62,137 nucleotides of DNA from CAZFLD01 sp964519835 (GCA_964519835.1 CAZFLD010000019.1:1-62137), one strand, 5' to 3'. Counted from the stretch's first letter, positions 16,701-24,436 are shown. The notes: generated by a model not told the origin, from the letters alone. Numbers and translations are program-made.

Positions 16701-19028
16701 TGCAAAACGGTCTCTGAACTGCGTCACGCTGGTGCGAATCTCCGGTACAAGCTCGGCAATCTGTTCGAACTCGCCCTCCGTCCGCGACAGCACCGTGCTC
16801 GAGGGTGATCCGGATGCAACCGTGGCTTCTAGGTCGTTCTGGGCATCCTCGCGGTCCTTTTCCGCGTCGACGATGGTGCGTCGAATTCTTTCGGCCTCCA
16901 CCTCCGCGAGAGTGCCCACAAGGCGGCCCTGCGTCAGCTCCAGTGAATCCGCAATGTCCGAGGCGCGGCTTCTGGTCTCGTTGATACGATTGTTGTACTC
17001 GAGCCGGGCGCTCTCGGCGGCGTACTCAGTTTCGAAGTCCTGAAGGTCCTCAACAACCCGTGGAAGCTCCTCGAGAGCGTTAGAGGCGAGGGATTCCGCC
17101 GTGTTGAGTCTGCTTGCAGAGGGCGGTGATTCGTTTTGTGGGTCAAAAGATACAAAGTCCGAGGACCTTTCCAAGTCGTCGAGAATCTCTTGATTGCGCC
17201 GCACAAGGGGCGCCAGGTCGATTTGCGCAATAACGCCGACCGCGCGCCCCTGAAGCTCTTCGATGGTGACCTGGAGGACCTCAGCCTCTTCGCGAGCCTC
17301 CACGACCGTCTCGTTTGTGCGCACGGCGTCGATTTCGGACTCATAGCGCTCGATGAAGAGCTCGAGGTCGTCATAGAGCACAGGCACGGCCAAATCGACC
17401 GACACCAACTCGCGGCGCGAGGTGGTTGCCTCGGTGGTGGAAGGCCCCGCCGTTGTATCAAGGCCCCGGGCAACCCGACTCTCGGCAGTCTCTACCTCGC
17501 CGGCGAGATCCTCCGCGCGGTCTTGTAGGTCCGTGACTTGAAGACGTGCGGTTCGAACGGATATTTCCACCTCGCGAGAGAAAAACCGCCCCTCATCCAC
17601 TTCTATGGCCGTCTCGAGCTCGGCAATTATTGGCGACAGCTGGGCCGCGTCATCGGTAACAAGCTCCGATAGCGATGCCAACTCGGTGTCGTAGTCAGAC
17701 TCCAGATTTTCCCGCACCTCACGAATCTCCTGGACCGCCGTTCGAGCCGCCAACAGCTCGGTCTCGGAAGCTTCTTCGGTGGCCGGCAGGGTTTCAAACG
17801 CGTCACGCACCTCGCCGACCCGGTCTATGTAAGGCGTCAGACGGCCGGCGGTGCGCAGTCGAAACACCAGCTCGGCGAGGCGACCGGGAACCGCCGCCAT
17901 TACTTCGGCTATTGGTCCATCGCCGGCCAAGTCTACCCCCTCCTCGAGCGCAGCGGATTCCGCGGCGAGGTTGCCGTATTGCTCGAGGCCCCCGAGTGAC
18001 AAGACCGCCTCCTCGTAGTTGCCCTGCTCGAAGGCGGCCTCGGCGCTTTCGTAGAATCCGGCGCCCGCATCAGCCACGGCCGGCACGATCGGAGTAAGCG
18101 CCTCGGTTCCGGCAAGCCGCACGACCGGCAGGATGCCGCCGGCGCCACCTCCCTCGACAAAACTCACAACGAATTCGATATGCCAGTCGCGGTCGAAGGC
18201 GCCGGCGCTCGCCGCCTCGACAAGTGCATTGACCTCCTTGAGATCCGCGAGGGCGGATTCAATGGTCCGTTCGATCTCGAGGAGCGCCAGGTACTCTTGT
18301 TTGAGGTCGAGAAAGGCGGAGTAGGAGGCCTGGGCATTTCCTTCGCGCAGGAAGGCCAAGGTCTCTAATGAGTTCTGTGCAAGTGGATTTAGTAGTGCGC
18401 CGGCCGACTGGGCGGCCTGGGCAATTGCCTCCCGAAGCGACTCGGCGTTTGTCCCGATCCCACTGATGTCGTAGTAGTCCGCTTCGCGGAGGTTTGTTAA
18501 AAGCAGATCAAAGCCGTCGAGGTAGCGGTTGATTGCCGCCTGATACCGTTCCTGCCGGATAAACTCTCGGGTGTCTTCAACAATTCTCCTTGCCTCGTTG
18601 CGGGCGGCGGTCAACTGGATTGCAAACCGGGTCTCGGCCAAAACGCCGGAGGATCCACGGCTGGGAAAGGGATCGATTTCCTCGAGCTGCTCGAGGAGCT
18701 CGAGGGCGCGTGCGGTATCCTCAGGATTCTCCTCGATTGTGTCGAGAAGTTCTTCGAGGACCCCCGCAAAGGCGTCACGGACCTGGTTGATATCCTCGAA
18801 GACGTTTACGGCCGCGTCGAAGTATTCGGGGTTATCCCTGAGTGCTACAGTCAAGAGACCAATGGCATCGTCGTAGCGCTGTTCGGAGACCAGGGTGCGC
18901 GCCTCCTCGATAGGGTCTTCGGGCGTACCGCCCGCGTAGGCCACAACCGCGGCGGCGACAAGGAGCGAGAAAAAAGAGGTGATTCTGAGAATGGATAGTC
19001 GAAACATCGACGGCGGTGGAAGCCGCAC
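13743..19028 (-). CDS. Giant exported coiled-coil repeat protein with TPR ends
   Basis: A GTG at 19028 with GGGGAGGG upstream (MRLPPPSMFRLSILRITSFF) gives 1761 residues; an ATG at 19007 and one at 19043 are alternatives. A signal peptide ends near AYAGG. A TPR-like opening (PIEEARTLVSEQRYDDAIGLL) precedes ~1300 residues of almost pure alpha-helix. From ~residue 590 to 1360 the protein repeats every 104-110 residues, each unit beginning with a short motif of the type LxxGxLAQI followed by an E-R or E-D pair; unit anchors fall at residues ~603, 710, 820, 930, 1036, 1143 and 1250, with a probable eighth at ~1354. The C-terminal ~300 residues are TPR-like (YDDEEYARAFDIIANAEELW, NYVEVLTELEALLQIDPDYP). 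Strikingly acidic and Ala/Glu/Arg-rich, it is likely a periplasmic rod or spacer. No known family was recognised. Confidence 0.85.
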   Translation of the reverse strand: MRLPPPSMFRLSILRITSFFSLLVAAAVVAYAGGTPEDPIEEARTLVSEQRYDDAIGLLTVALRDNPEYFDAAVNVFEDINQVRDAFAGVLEELLDTIEENPEDTARALELLEQLEEIDPFPSRGSSGVLAETRFAIQLTAARNEARRIVEDTREFIRQERYQAAINRYLDGFDLLLTNLREADYYDISGIGTNAESLREAIAQAAQSAGALLNPLAQNSLETLAFLREGNAQASYSAFLDLKQEYLALLEIERTIESALADLKEVNALVEAASAGAFDRDWHIEFVVSFVEGGGAGGILPVVRLAGTEALTPIVPAVADAGAGFYESAEAAFEQGNYEEAVLSLGGLEQYGNLAAESAALEEGVDLAGDGPIAEVMAAVPGRLAELVFRLRTAGRLTPYIDRVGEVRDAFETLPATEEASETELLAARTAVQEIREVRENLESDYDTELASLSELVTDDAAQLSPIIAELETAIEVDEGRFFSREVEISVRTARLQVTDLQDRAEDLAGEVETAESRVARGLDTTAGPSTTEATTSRRELVSVDLAVPVLYDDLELFIERYESEIDAVRTNETVVEAREEAEVLQVTIEELQGRAVGVIAQIDLAPLVRRNQEILDDLERSSDFVSFDPQNESPPSASRLNTAESLASNALEELPRVVEDLQDFETEYAAESARLEYNNRINETRSRASDIADSLELTQGRLVGTLAEVEAERIRRTIVDAEKDREDAQNDLEATVASGSPSSTVLSRTEGEFEQIAELVPEIRTSVTQFRDRFATRRNEPADTTEVRAPVDAQLARATEFLERAAALDRLAAGGLAQISSERIAIDIRAAEENVDDAQDELDAAVAAGSPGNAVFSRTEAVFEDVQAEVPAIRGRVAEFTNRFQTRRDDLVGAGATPTLLNRQLARAGGFLRRATELEQLAAGGLAQVAAERLAVEIGDAEQEFAAEQAELAAAAAEGPVAATLVDARLDALAQLDRRVPELVSDVEEFESAFLGIAEDLGDPTPVEEQLARADNYIARLDDLESNIGAAAAFARAEDLRRRVVAIEDRNREIDEDIADEFQGDDLVPEAFFAQTKSAAETVSESVAAIRGGINTFVDELRGDAATRPDGSGILDQVARASELRARLNQVEGSVYGLLAAIDLERIVNRRRNHETELARASEQVNEGLESDSGPTNAAMNRARNILEPLNPEIEESLTQLDGFFEQYEDLADGLGLSAPVNTQLAEARTVEDRIQAVHGLVVATLGEIDLVPLERRYAGQVEETDRGQNLLDGVEVAGRDNPARYPGRALEVLEEVDDELPGLIRDLGAFIADYDGRVAYIDESPAIRNVVSDGQDLLGATEQLDNRVATLINEAEGNIRLAEELRDDYGRLLAEAENLIRQAERETVSQAQDRFDEATGAAVESLSLAYDPDFEEEVNGAQIAIFNLIRDANREIVRTEVLQNVTQAAELYDDEEYARAFDIIANAEELWVTQFPDTELASLVVLRRQLLAQLQLDSERELIPTDPLYENLVGFLNDARLSFEQGQELMNEGKLTEGRRYIEEAGDAVQNVVAVKPSNWDAKLLGLEIAQVLDRDNFQDLFERRYESAIEDLSDENYVEVLTELEALLQIDPDYPGLEGQIREIKIEYGLIELPRTEEEVDRTAELINQARNLAAGGTEAQLRQATNLLNQVLQIEPGNRTANELITQTTARLDQLTPQTAPLSVSDQQSLNRAFDLFNQGLPVQAYQIVQDLWENELYRGDQALRNLRNRLLSRLGV

Positions 19029-19140
19029 GTTCCCTCCCCACATAATCTTATACTACTATCGGCCGGTTTCCACGCACCCTTGCGTGACCGCGCCGAGTCA
19101 TGTAGATAACGGCCGCCATGGGTAGTATACTAAAGAGAAA

Positions 19141-20433
19141 ATGCGCCGCCTTTTCGCGATCGTAACTTTCTTATTTATAGTAACTTACCTGCCGGGACAA
19201 GACTTGGCCGACCTCTACCGAGAGTTGTACGGCCAGGCGGTTGGCGAAAACACCGGTCTTACGGCTTTTCCGGCCCTTCTGATACCCTTTGGCGGCGAGT
19301 ACGAAGCTATGGCTACCGCCTACACCGCCGTTGGTCGTGATGTCTCGTTTTTTGAAGCAAATCCCGCGGCCTCGGCCTCCCTCGACCGCACGGAGCTGGC
19401 ATTTCACCATAAAAACCTCATTCACGAGCTTAACCTGGACGGCCTTGTGTACACGATGCGACGCGAGGACCTGGGAGTGGGCCTCGCGGCGAAGTACGTC
19501 CACATACCGTTTACCGAGTATGATACCCTGGGTTCTCAACTCGGTTCCGAGCGGTTTTCGGAAACCGTCGTGGCGGCAAACATCTCTTACAACATAGCCC
19601 GGAGTTTTTTCTTCCACGGCGTCTCTTTGGGGACCAACATCAAAGTGGCTTTTCGGGACCAGTACACGGACACCCAGAATGCGTTTGGATTTATGGCGGA
19701 TGTCGGTCTCCTTACTCGTTTTGATTTCCTAAAGCCGTATTACTCCCGCTCGGAGAACTTCGCCGTCGGTGTTGCCGCTCGCAATCTCGGCCCTCCCTCC
19801 CTTCTCCAGGCGTCGACCTTCGACGACCCCGCTAGTCTCGGCGAGCCTCTCCCCTCGAGCATACGCGTCGGCATCGCGTACTCGCCGCTTCGGCCACTTC
19901 TGATCTCCGGTGACGTCTCGATTCCATTCCGATTCGACGACACGCCGGTGCCGGACGTCTCGTTTGCAGTAGGAGTTGCCCTCAGCATTGCCGATTTTGT
20001 CGGCATACAGACCGGATTCCAGCTAAAGGGCGGCAATCCCCGTATCTCCCTCGGCGCCGGTGTCAAGTTCGAGGAAATAGCGGTTCAATTCAACTACAAC
20101 CTGGACATGACAACACAGTACGACCGGCCGGACAACTTCAGCATTCAAGCCCGGTTGGACTTTGGCGACTTCGGCCGTGCCGAGCTGCGGGACCGTGTCG
20201 ATGCACTGTATCTCGAAGGCCTCGAAGCGTACGCTCAAGGCGCGCTCCAGGAATCAATATCCGCCTTCGAACGGGCGCTGGAGTTGGATAGTGACTTTGT
20301 TCCCGCGCAGAACACTGTCGAGCGAGTGAGGCGGGAGCTCGAGCTCAACGAACGCCTAGAGAGGCTCAATGAGCAGGACATATTCGGGGCCGAAGCAGAC
20401 GACCCAGAAGAACCGGAAGAACCTATCGAGTAG
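19141..20433 (+). CDS. UPF0164-family FadL-like outer membrane barrel with C-terminal TPR
   Basis: The protein has 430 residues. A signal peptide (MRRLFAIVTFLFIVTYLPGQ) is followed by a beta-barrel rich in alternating hydrophobic strands: ELAFHHKNLIHELNLDGLVY, HGVSLGTNIKVAFRDQYTDT, FGFMADVGLLTRFDFLKPYY, ISLGAGVKFEEIAVQFNYNL and FSIQARLDFGDFGRAELRD. The N-terminal GLTAFPALLIPFGGEYEAMA and FFEANPAASASL resemble the hatch region of UPF0164 proteins, the spirochaetal FadL-like family thought to carry hydrophobic compounds across the outer membrane. Residues ~355-415 add one TPR (YLEGLEAYAQGALQESISAF) and an acidic tail ending EEPEEPIE. A TATACT hexamer ends nine bases before the ATG with no Shine-Dalgarno. 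The 3' end overlaps the next, convergent gene by 11 bases. Confidence 0.85.
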   Translation: MRRLFAIVTFLFIVTYLPGQDLADLYRELYGQAVGENTGLTAFPALLIPFGGEYEAMATAYTAVGRDVSFFEANPAASASLDRTELAFHHKNLIHELNLDGLVYTMRREDLGVGLAAKYVHIPFTEYDTLGSQLGSERFSETVVAANISYNIARSFFFHGVSLGTNIKVAFRDQYTDTQNAFGFMADVGLLTRFDFLKPYYSRSENFAVGVAARNLGPPSLLQASTFDDPASLGEPLPSSIRVGIAYSPLRPLLISGDVSIPFRFDDTPVPDVSFAVGVALSIADFVGIQTGFQLKGGNPRISLGAGVKFEEIAVQFNYNLDMTTQYDRPDNFSIQARLDFGDFGRAELRDRVDALYLEGLEAYAQGALQESISAFERALELDSDFVPAQNTVERVRRELELNERLERLNEQDIFGAEADDPEEPEEPIE

Positions 20434-21199
20434 CCGCGTCCCGCCGCACGTCTTTTTTGAGCTGCAAATACAAACCAAACAACGGTAGGTCGATCTTTTT
20501 TTGCTCCGCCCAACGCTGGAGCGTCTTTTCCGTGCCCGCCTCTCCCTTGAGAATGCGTTTCTCGAGACGGCGAACGTCACGCTTGTCAAACCGTCGGCCC
20601 AAGTAAGAAACAAGTCGCTCGCCACGAGCCTTGTGTTCCTCCGGAATCAATCTGTCGTCGGATCGCGTGATTTTGGCGGCCAGCTCGTCCGGACCCGCGT
20701 TTTCCGCGGTGGCCAGGTACTCTTCAATGCGCTTGATAAAGGCGCTTTCGTTGAAGACGATCGCATCGACACGATTCCGCAGGCTAATCCGCTTCTTGAG
20801 GGCCATTTCCGACCGCAAATCGCGGCGACCGAGAAGAATGTAAGTGAGGATGGCGGCGCCCGTTGAGATGGCGATCTCGTCCAAGATCGGAATAGGATCC
20901 CGCACTACAAAGCTGAGGACCAGGTAGGTCACCAAAAACGCCCCGGCCGACATCAGAAACCGAGGAATAAAGCGGGCATCCGCTACCCAGTCGCGAACTT
21001 CCTTTTCCACCATTCGGTAGAGCTCGTTGCGAAAGAGTGTTAGCGACTCGATCCGAGGTTCACTTCCGTAAAGACCGTCCATGTGCTCTTTTTCCATGAC
21101 CTTAAAAAGCTTCGTCTCGCTGTCGAACGGGTGAAGAAAGAGTGGTGTGCCGTTGGAACGGCTCACATGGAAGATTTCAATTGATTGCTTTTCGCTCAT
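20423..21199 (-). CDS. Unrecognised inner membrane protein
   Basis: The start is taken at the ATG at 21199 (MSEKQSIEIFHVSRSNGTPL, 258 residues), preceded by GGTGG. Residues ~90-140 hold two hydrophobic helices (FIPRFLMSAGAFLVTYLVLS and IAISTGAAILTYILLG) separated by a short acidic loop, RDPIPILDE. Both flanking parts are charged and helical and predicted cytoplasmic. The C-terminus contains a Lys/Arg/Glu-rich helix (RFDKRDVRRLEKRILKGEAG). I recognise no family and no catalytic motif. It lies just before the ankyrin-repeat gene on the same strand (37 bases apart), so the two may share a transcript. Confidence 0.75.
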   Translation of the reverse strand: MSEKQSIEIFHVSRSNGTPLFLHPFDSETKLFKVMEKEHMDGLYGSEPRIESLTLFRNELYRMVEKEVRDWVADARFIPRFLMSAGAFLVTYLVLSFVVRDPIPILDEIAISTGAAILTYILLGRRDLRSEMALKKRISLRNRVDAIVFNESAFIKRIEEYLATAENAGPDELAAKITRSDDRLIPEEHKARGERLVSYLGRRFDKRDVRRLEKRILKGEAGTEKTLQRWAEQKKIDLPLFGLYLQLKKDVRRDAATR

Positions 21200-21236
21200 A
21201 TAACCACCAAAAAGTAGCGCGCGCCACAAATCCTAG

Positions 21237-22145
21237 TCAAGAATTAGACGGACGGTATCCGTCGATCATTTCGGCAATGCGGTCACGGGAGAACAGACGG
21301 GCGTAATCGCCGGCCTTCATGCCCATCACATCGACAGCGTCCGGAGGGCACCCCGCATCCAACAGGAGCTCACATGCGTCCGCCTGCCCCTCGCCGGTTG
21401 CCACGATAAGGGCCGTCTGGCCGTGATCGTTGGTGACCGTCAGGTCCGCACGGGCGGCAATAAGCAGCTCGAGAATCTTGGTTGTTCCACGAGCCGCCGC
21501 CTCAAACAGCGCAGTGCCGGCCCCGGGGTTCTCGGCGTCCGGCTCGGCTCCGTTTTTTAGCAGGAACTGCGCCAGACCAAATTGGCGCCGCCGGACTGCG
21601 AGCGTGAGGGCCGTCATGCCTGCCGCGTCGCGGGTATCTGGAGAGAAGCCTATGGTCAGGTAGTGTTTGACGGCGTCTTCGTCGCCGCGCAAAACCGCCT
21701 CGCAAAAATCGTCGTCCGTTAAGCCGAGCCCCCGGCCGGTGAGCTCCGCCTGTGCTCCCTCTATGGCGATCTCGTGTGTGTGCAGCTCCCGCTCCAACAA
21801 TAGCGCGTTGCGCAATTGCGCCGGGGTATAGGAACTCTCGAATCTACTCAAGTAGCCGGGAACGACGATGTCCTCCCGGCTCAGGAAGAGGTGGCCGGGT
21901 CTATCCTTTCCCAGGCAAAATCCCGCCACGCACGGAAGCCAGCCGGACCGGAGTGCCGCCGGCGACACCAGAAAAACAAAGTGTGTTATCGCCCCAAGGT
22001 TGAACTGCAGCTCGGAGCCGTCGAGCGACGGCCAGGTGGAACCAAAGACATATGCTACCGGCTCCGACCCTATCTCGTTTGGGATCGCAAGGAGGCTTTT
22101 GACCAGTACCCTATCGTCGGGGGCGGCGAAGATACCGACTTTCAT
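21237..22145 (-). CDS. Ankyrin-repeat protein with an N-terminal TIR-like domain
   Basis: The gene starts at a GTG or ATG (22148 or 22145); the ATG is used (302 residues). Residues ~1-110 have alternating strands and helices: MKVGIFAAPDDRVLVKSLLA, then FVFLVSPAALRSGWLPCVAG, an arrangement like the TIR beta-D/helix-D region, though the catalytic Glu of NADase TIRs is not evident (the position is occupied by other residues). Residues ~150-290 form four ankyrin repeats: FCEAVLRGDEDAVKHYLTIG, GMTALTLAVRRRQFGLAQFL, TALFEAAARGTTKILELLIA and GQTALIVATGEGQADACELL. No signal peptide is seen, so it is cytoplasmic. The N-terminal call is a weak fold-level inference. The function is unknown; protein-protein interaction is likely. 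Confidence 0.75.
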   Translation of the reverse strand: MKVGIFAAPDDRVLVKSLLAIPNEIGSEPVAYVFGSTWPSLDGSELQFNLGAITHFVFLVSPAALRSGWLPCVAGFCLGKDRPGHLFLSREDIVVPGYLSRFESSYTPAQLRNALLLERELHTHEIAIEGAQAELTGRGLGLTDDDFCEAVLRGDEDAVKHYLTIGFSPDTRDAAGMTALTLAVRRRQFGLAQFLLKNGAEPDAENPGAGTALFEAAARGTTKILELLIAARADLTVTNDHGQTALIVATGEGQADACELLLDAGCPPDAVDVMGMKAGDYARLFSRDRIAEMIDGYRPSNS

Positions 22146-22175
22146 CACGTTAGTTTTACCAGTTAGCGTGTCTTT

Positions 22176-22226
22176 GTTCTATCAAGGGGTTCTATCAAGG
22201 GGTTCTATCAAGGGGTTCTATCAAGG
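22176..22226 (+). repeat. Four tandem copies of a 13-bp repeat
   Basis: The unit GTTCTATCAAGGG is repeated head to tail four times, with the last copy lacking its final G. The copies are identical, so the array is young or functionally kept. It lies in the intergenic region between the divergent ankyrin-protein and esterase genes, 18 bases before a candidate plus-strand terminator. The 13-bp period is not a multiple of three, so it is not a coding repeat. Confidence 0.85.
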
Positions 22227-22243
22227 TCCGACCAAAGGCGGAC

Positions 22244-22269
22244 GACCGGGTCTGAGTCCGGTCCTTTTT
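22244..22269 (+). terminator. Rho-independent terminator on the plus strand without an upstream gene
   Basis: A GACCGGG / TCCGGTC stem of six pairs plus one G-T pair closes a six-base loop (TCTGAG) and is followed at once by CTTTTT. No plus-strand gene ends just before it, because the upstream gene is divergent. It therefore probably ends a short transcript that includes the 13-bp repeats. Confidence 0.6.
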
Positions 22270-22332
22270 GCGGCCCTTTTTCTGGCCGTTTTTATCTGGT
22301 GGAGCGCCCGAACTTGTGACTATACTCGATGC

Positions 22333-23103
22333 ATGAGAATCCCCCCCTCGTCTACAGCAATCATCGAAGGTCTTCAGGCCAAGACGCTTCCCGGAGGGAA
22401 GCGCGCCGCCTTACTCGTTCACGGCTTTGGGGGTACCCCTCGGCACATGCATTACCTCGCCGGACGACTTCACTCCGCCGGCATGACCGTGCGCGTGATG
22501 CGATTGCCGGGGCACGGAACCGATGGGGGAGATTTCAACGCGTCGGGCCGCCGTGAGTGGTTTCGGGCGGTTCTGGACGAGTATTTGGAGCTCAAAGCAG
22601 CATATGAGTCCGTTTGTGTTGTGGGTCTGTCCATGGGCGGGGTCTTGTCACTGCTTCTTGCCTCCGCCCTTCCGGTGGAACGGATCGCCCTGGCGGCGCC
22701 GGCCATATTGCTGAAGCCCAAGGCCATTTCGCTGGCGCCCTTGGTGCGGCTCTTTGCCGTGCGAAGCAAGCGCCGGGACCCCACCGAGGAGCTCGCGGAC
22801 GAGGTCGCCCGGTCTGTTTACGAGGAGTACTGGGCGCGACTTTGGTACCACCCTTTAGGTGAGCTGCACAAGCTTCGCCGCTATACTATTCGGCGCTTGC
22901 CTCGCGTCTTGTGTCCCATCCTTACAATCGTTTCAGAATCCGACAAAACGGTGCCGGTGTCCGCCGCTACGTTTATCGAAAACCGGGTATCGTCCACGGT
23001 AAAGAACCATGTTGTGCTGGACAGGAGCGAACACGTGATGGTAAACGGCTCACAAAAAGAAGAAGTGGCGGACCTTATCATCGACTGGCTGTCGCCGTCG
23101 TAA
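22333..23103 (+). CDS. Alpha/beta hydrolase, esterase/monoacylglycerol lipase type
   Basis: The protein has 256 residues (start MRIPPSSTAIIEGLQAKTLP). ALLVHGFGGTPRHMHYLAGR is the oxyanion-hole region, followed by RLPGHGTDG and the nucleophile elbow VVGLSMGGVLSLLL (GLSMG, Ser ~102). The acid lies in IVSESDKTVPVSA and the His in LDRSEHVM, so the Ser-Asp-His triad is complete. The pattern matches small bacterial carboxylesterases such as Est30, which hydrolyse short- to medium-chain esters. No signal peptide is present, so it is cytoplasmic. TATACT ends six bases before the ATG and there is no Shine-Dalgarno. It lies beyond the orphan terminator and is transcribed on its own. Confidence 0.9.
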   Translation: MRIPPSSTAIIEGLQAKTLPGGKRAALLVHGFGGTPRHMHYLAGRLHSAGMTVRVMRLPGHGTDGGDFNASGRREWFRAVLDEYLELKAAYESVCVVGLSMGGVLSLLLASALPVERIALAAPAILLKPKAISLAPLVRLFAVRSKRRDPTEELADEVARSVYEEYWARLWYHPLGELHKLRRYTIRRLPRVLCPILTIVSESDKTVPVSAATFIENRVSSTVKNHVVLDRSEHVMVNGSQKEEVADLIIDWLSPS

Positions 23104-23135
23104 GCCGCCTCGGTCTTGGGTGACGTAAGTCCGCC

Positions 23136-24404
23136 TTAGTTGATGTACGGCGCGGCGTGGCAGTGTTTTGCCTTTTTTCCGCTTCCACAGTAACACGTCT
23201 CCTCCGGGTCCAATGCTGCCGGATCAAACAGGCCGCCGCCTGCTCCCGGCGGTCGAGGCACGGTAGATGCCAGCGACTCGAGGTCGTGCAAGGCACGCCC
23301 GTAGTATCGCTTCCAGCCCGAGCAGAGCTCGCTTGTCGGATTTCTGTGCTTGACACAGTCTCCGGAGCAGAGGTGAAGGTAGGAGCAAGACGAGCATGCG
23401 GCCGGCCACCGCGCCTTTGCCGCGGCAAACTTCCGTCGCATCGGGGAGTTACCAAGCGTTTCCCAGGAATCCGTCGCGACGTTGCCTAGCCGCAGATCGC
23501 TTTGTACGTAGAAGTCGCAAGGAAAGACATCGCCGTTGTACTCGACAACAAAATAGGCATTACAAGCCCCTCCCATCGTGCATGAGGTCACGGCGCCGTT
23601 GACCAAGAGTTGAAGTATGGAGTCTACGTGGCGAATGGAAACGCGTCTCTGATCGCCGTTCATCCACTCGTCGTGTACCTCTGTCAAAAACTCGCCCCAG
23701 CCCTCCCCGTCAATGGAAAACTCCGCAGGGGCACCGTCTGGATCCTTCTCCAGGCATGGAATGTATTGATGGTAGTAAAAACCATGGTCTACCAAGTATC
23801 GGTAGACCTCCCTGCCGTGACTTACGTTGGCGGCGGACACCAATACCAGGATATTAAAGTCTACGTTTGCCGCCTGGAGTTTCTCGATGCCTTTAAGGAC
23901 ACGCCCGTGAGTTCCCTTGCCGGCTGCGTCTTTCCTGTACCGGTCATGGAGCTCCGCCGGACCGTCGAGGCTCACGCCCAAGAGAAAACTGTAGTCGTGA
24001 AAGAGACCGGCCATTTCGTCCGAGATTGCGATCCCGTTTGTCTGAAGACCATTTGCTACTCGTGTCCCGGGACCCCCGTAAGCCTTCTGTCGGTCTACAA
24101 CAAAGCGAAAAAAGTCGGTGCCCATTAGAGTTGGTTCGCCGCCCTGCCAGCCAAAGCTGTACACCGGTTGCTTAGTGGACATATAGCCGCGAATTAGCGT
24201 TTCCGCCGTCTCCTGTGTCATTCGGTGCCGGGTCGCCTGGTCGAAGATCCGGCAGGTGTCGTAGTAGAAACAGTAGTCGCATCGAATATTGCAGTCCGAG
24301 GAGCTGGGTTTTACGAGCAATGAGAACGGGCGACTCACGCGCCGCACGGTCTCGGTCCCGCGCGCGCTTGGCCGGGAGCTACGAGATCGAAGGGGTTTAG
24401 CCAT
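23136..24404 (-). CDS. Anaerobic sulfatase-maturase family radical SAM/SPASM protein with SEC-C tail
   Basis: The protein has 422 residues from the ATG at 24404; a longer open frame to 24824 only shadows the next gene. Residues ~38-45 carry CNIRCDYCFYYD, the CX3CX2C cluster motif. QPVYSFGWQGGEPTLMG and GLQTNGIAI match anaerobic sulfatase-maturating enzymes. Residues ~290-360 hold the SPASM cysteines (CTMGGACNAYFVVEYNGDVF, PCDFYV, CSSCSYLHLCSGDCVKHRNP). Residues ~400-420 form a SEC-C zinc motif (CYCGSGKKAKHCH). The enzyme normally oxidises a Cys or Ser of a sulfatase to formylglycine; no sulfatase lies nearby. The SEC-C tail is an uncommon addition. TATACT ends nine bases before the ATG. Confidence 0.85.
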   Translation of the reverse strand: MAKPLRSRSSRPSARGTETVRRVSRPFSLLVKPSSSDCNIRCDYCFYYDTCRIFDQATRHRMTQETAETLIRGYMSTKQPVYSFGWQGGEPTLMGTDFFRFVVDRQKAYGGPGTRVANGLQTNGIAISDEMAGLFHDYSFLLGVSLDGPAELHDRYRKDAAGKGTHGRVLKGIEKLQAANVDFNILVLVSAANVSHGREVYRYLVDHGFYYHQYIPCLEKDPDGAPAEFSIDGEGWGEFLTEVHDEWMNGDQRRVSIRHVDSILQLLVNGAVTSCTMGGACNAYFVVEYNGDVFPCDFYVQSDLRLGNVATDSWETLGNSPMRRKFAAAKARWPAACSSCSYLHLCSGDCVKHRNPTSELCSGWKRYYGRALHDLESLASTVPRPPGAGGGLFDPAALDPEETCYCGSGKKAKHCHAAPYIN

Positions 24405-24436
24405 ATGCGTCCAAGTATAGTGCCCCCGATCGCGGA

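Noticed and set aside
22176..22226. 13-bp repeats as a CRISPR array
   Set aside because: Units are head-to-tail without spacers and only 13 bases long.
21868..22332. Upstream extension of the esterase frame containing Tyr-Gln-Gly repeats
   Set aside because: It overlaps the ankyrin gene in antisense and reads through the 13-bp repeats and a terminator. The esterase homology starts at 22333.
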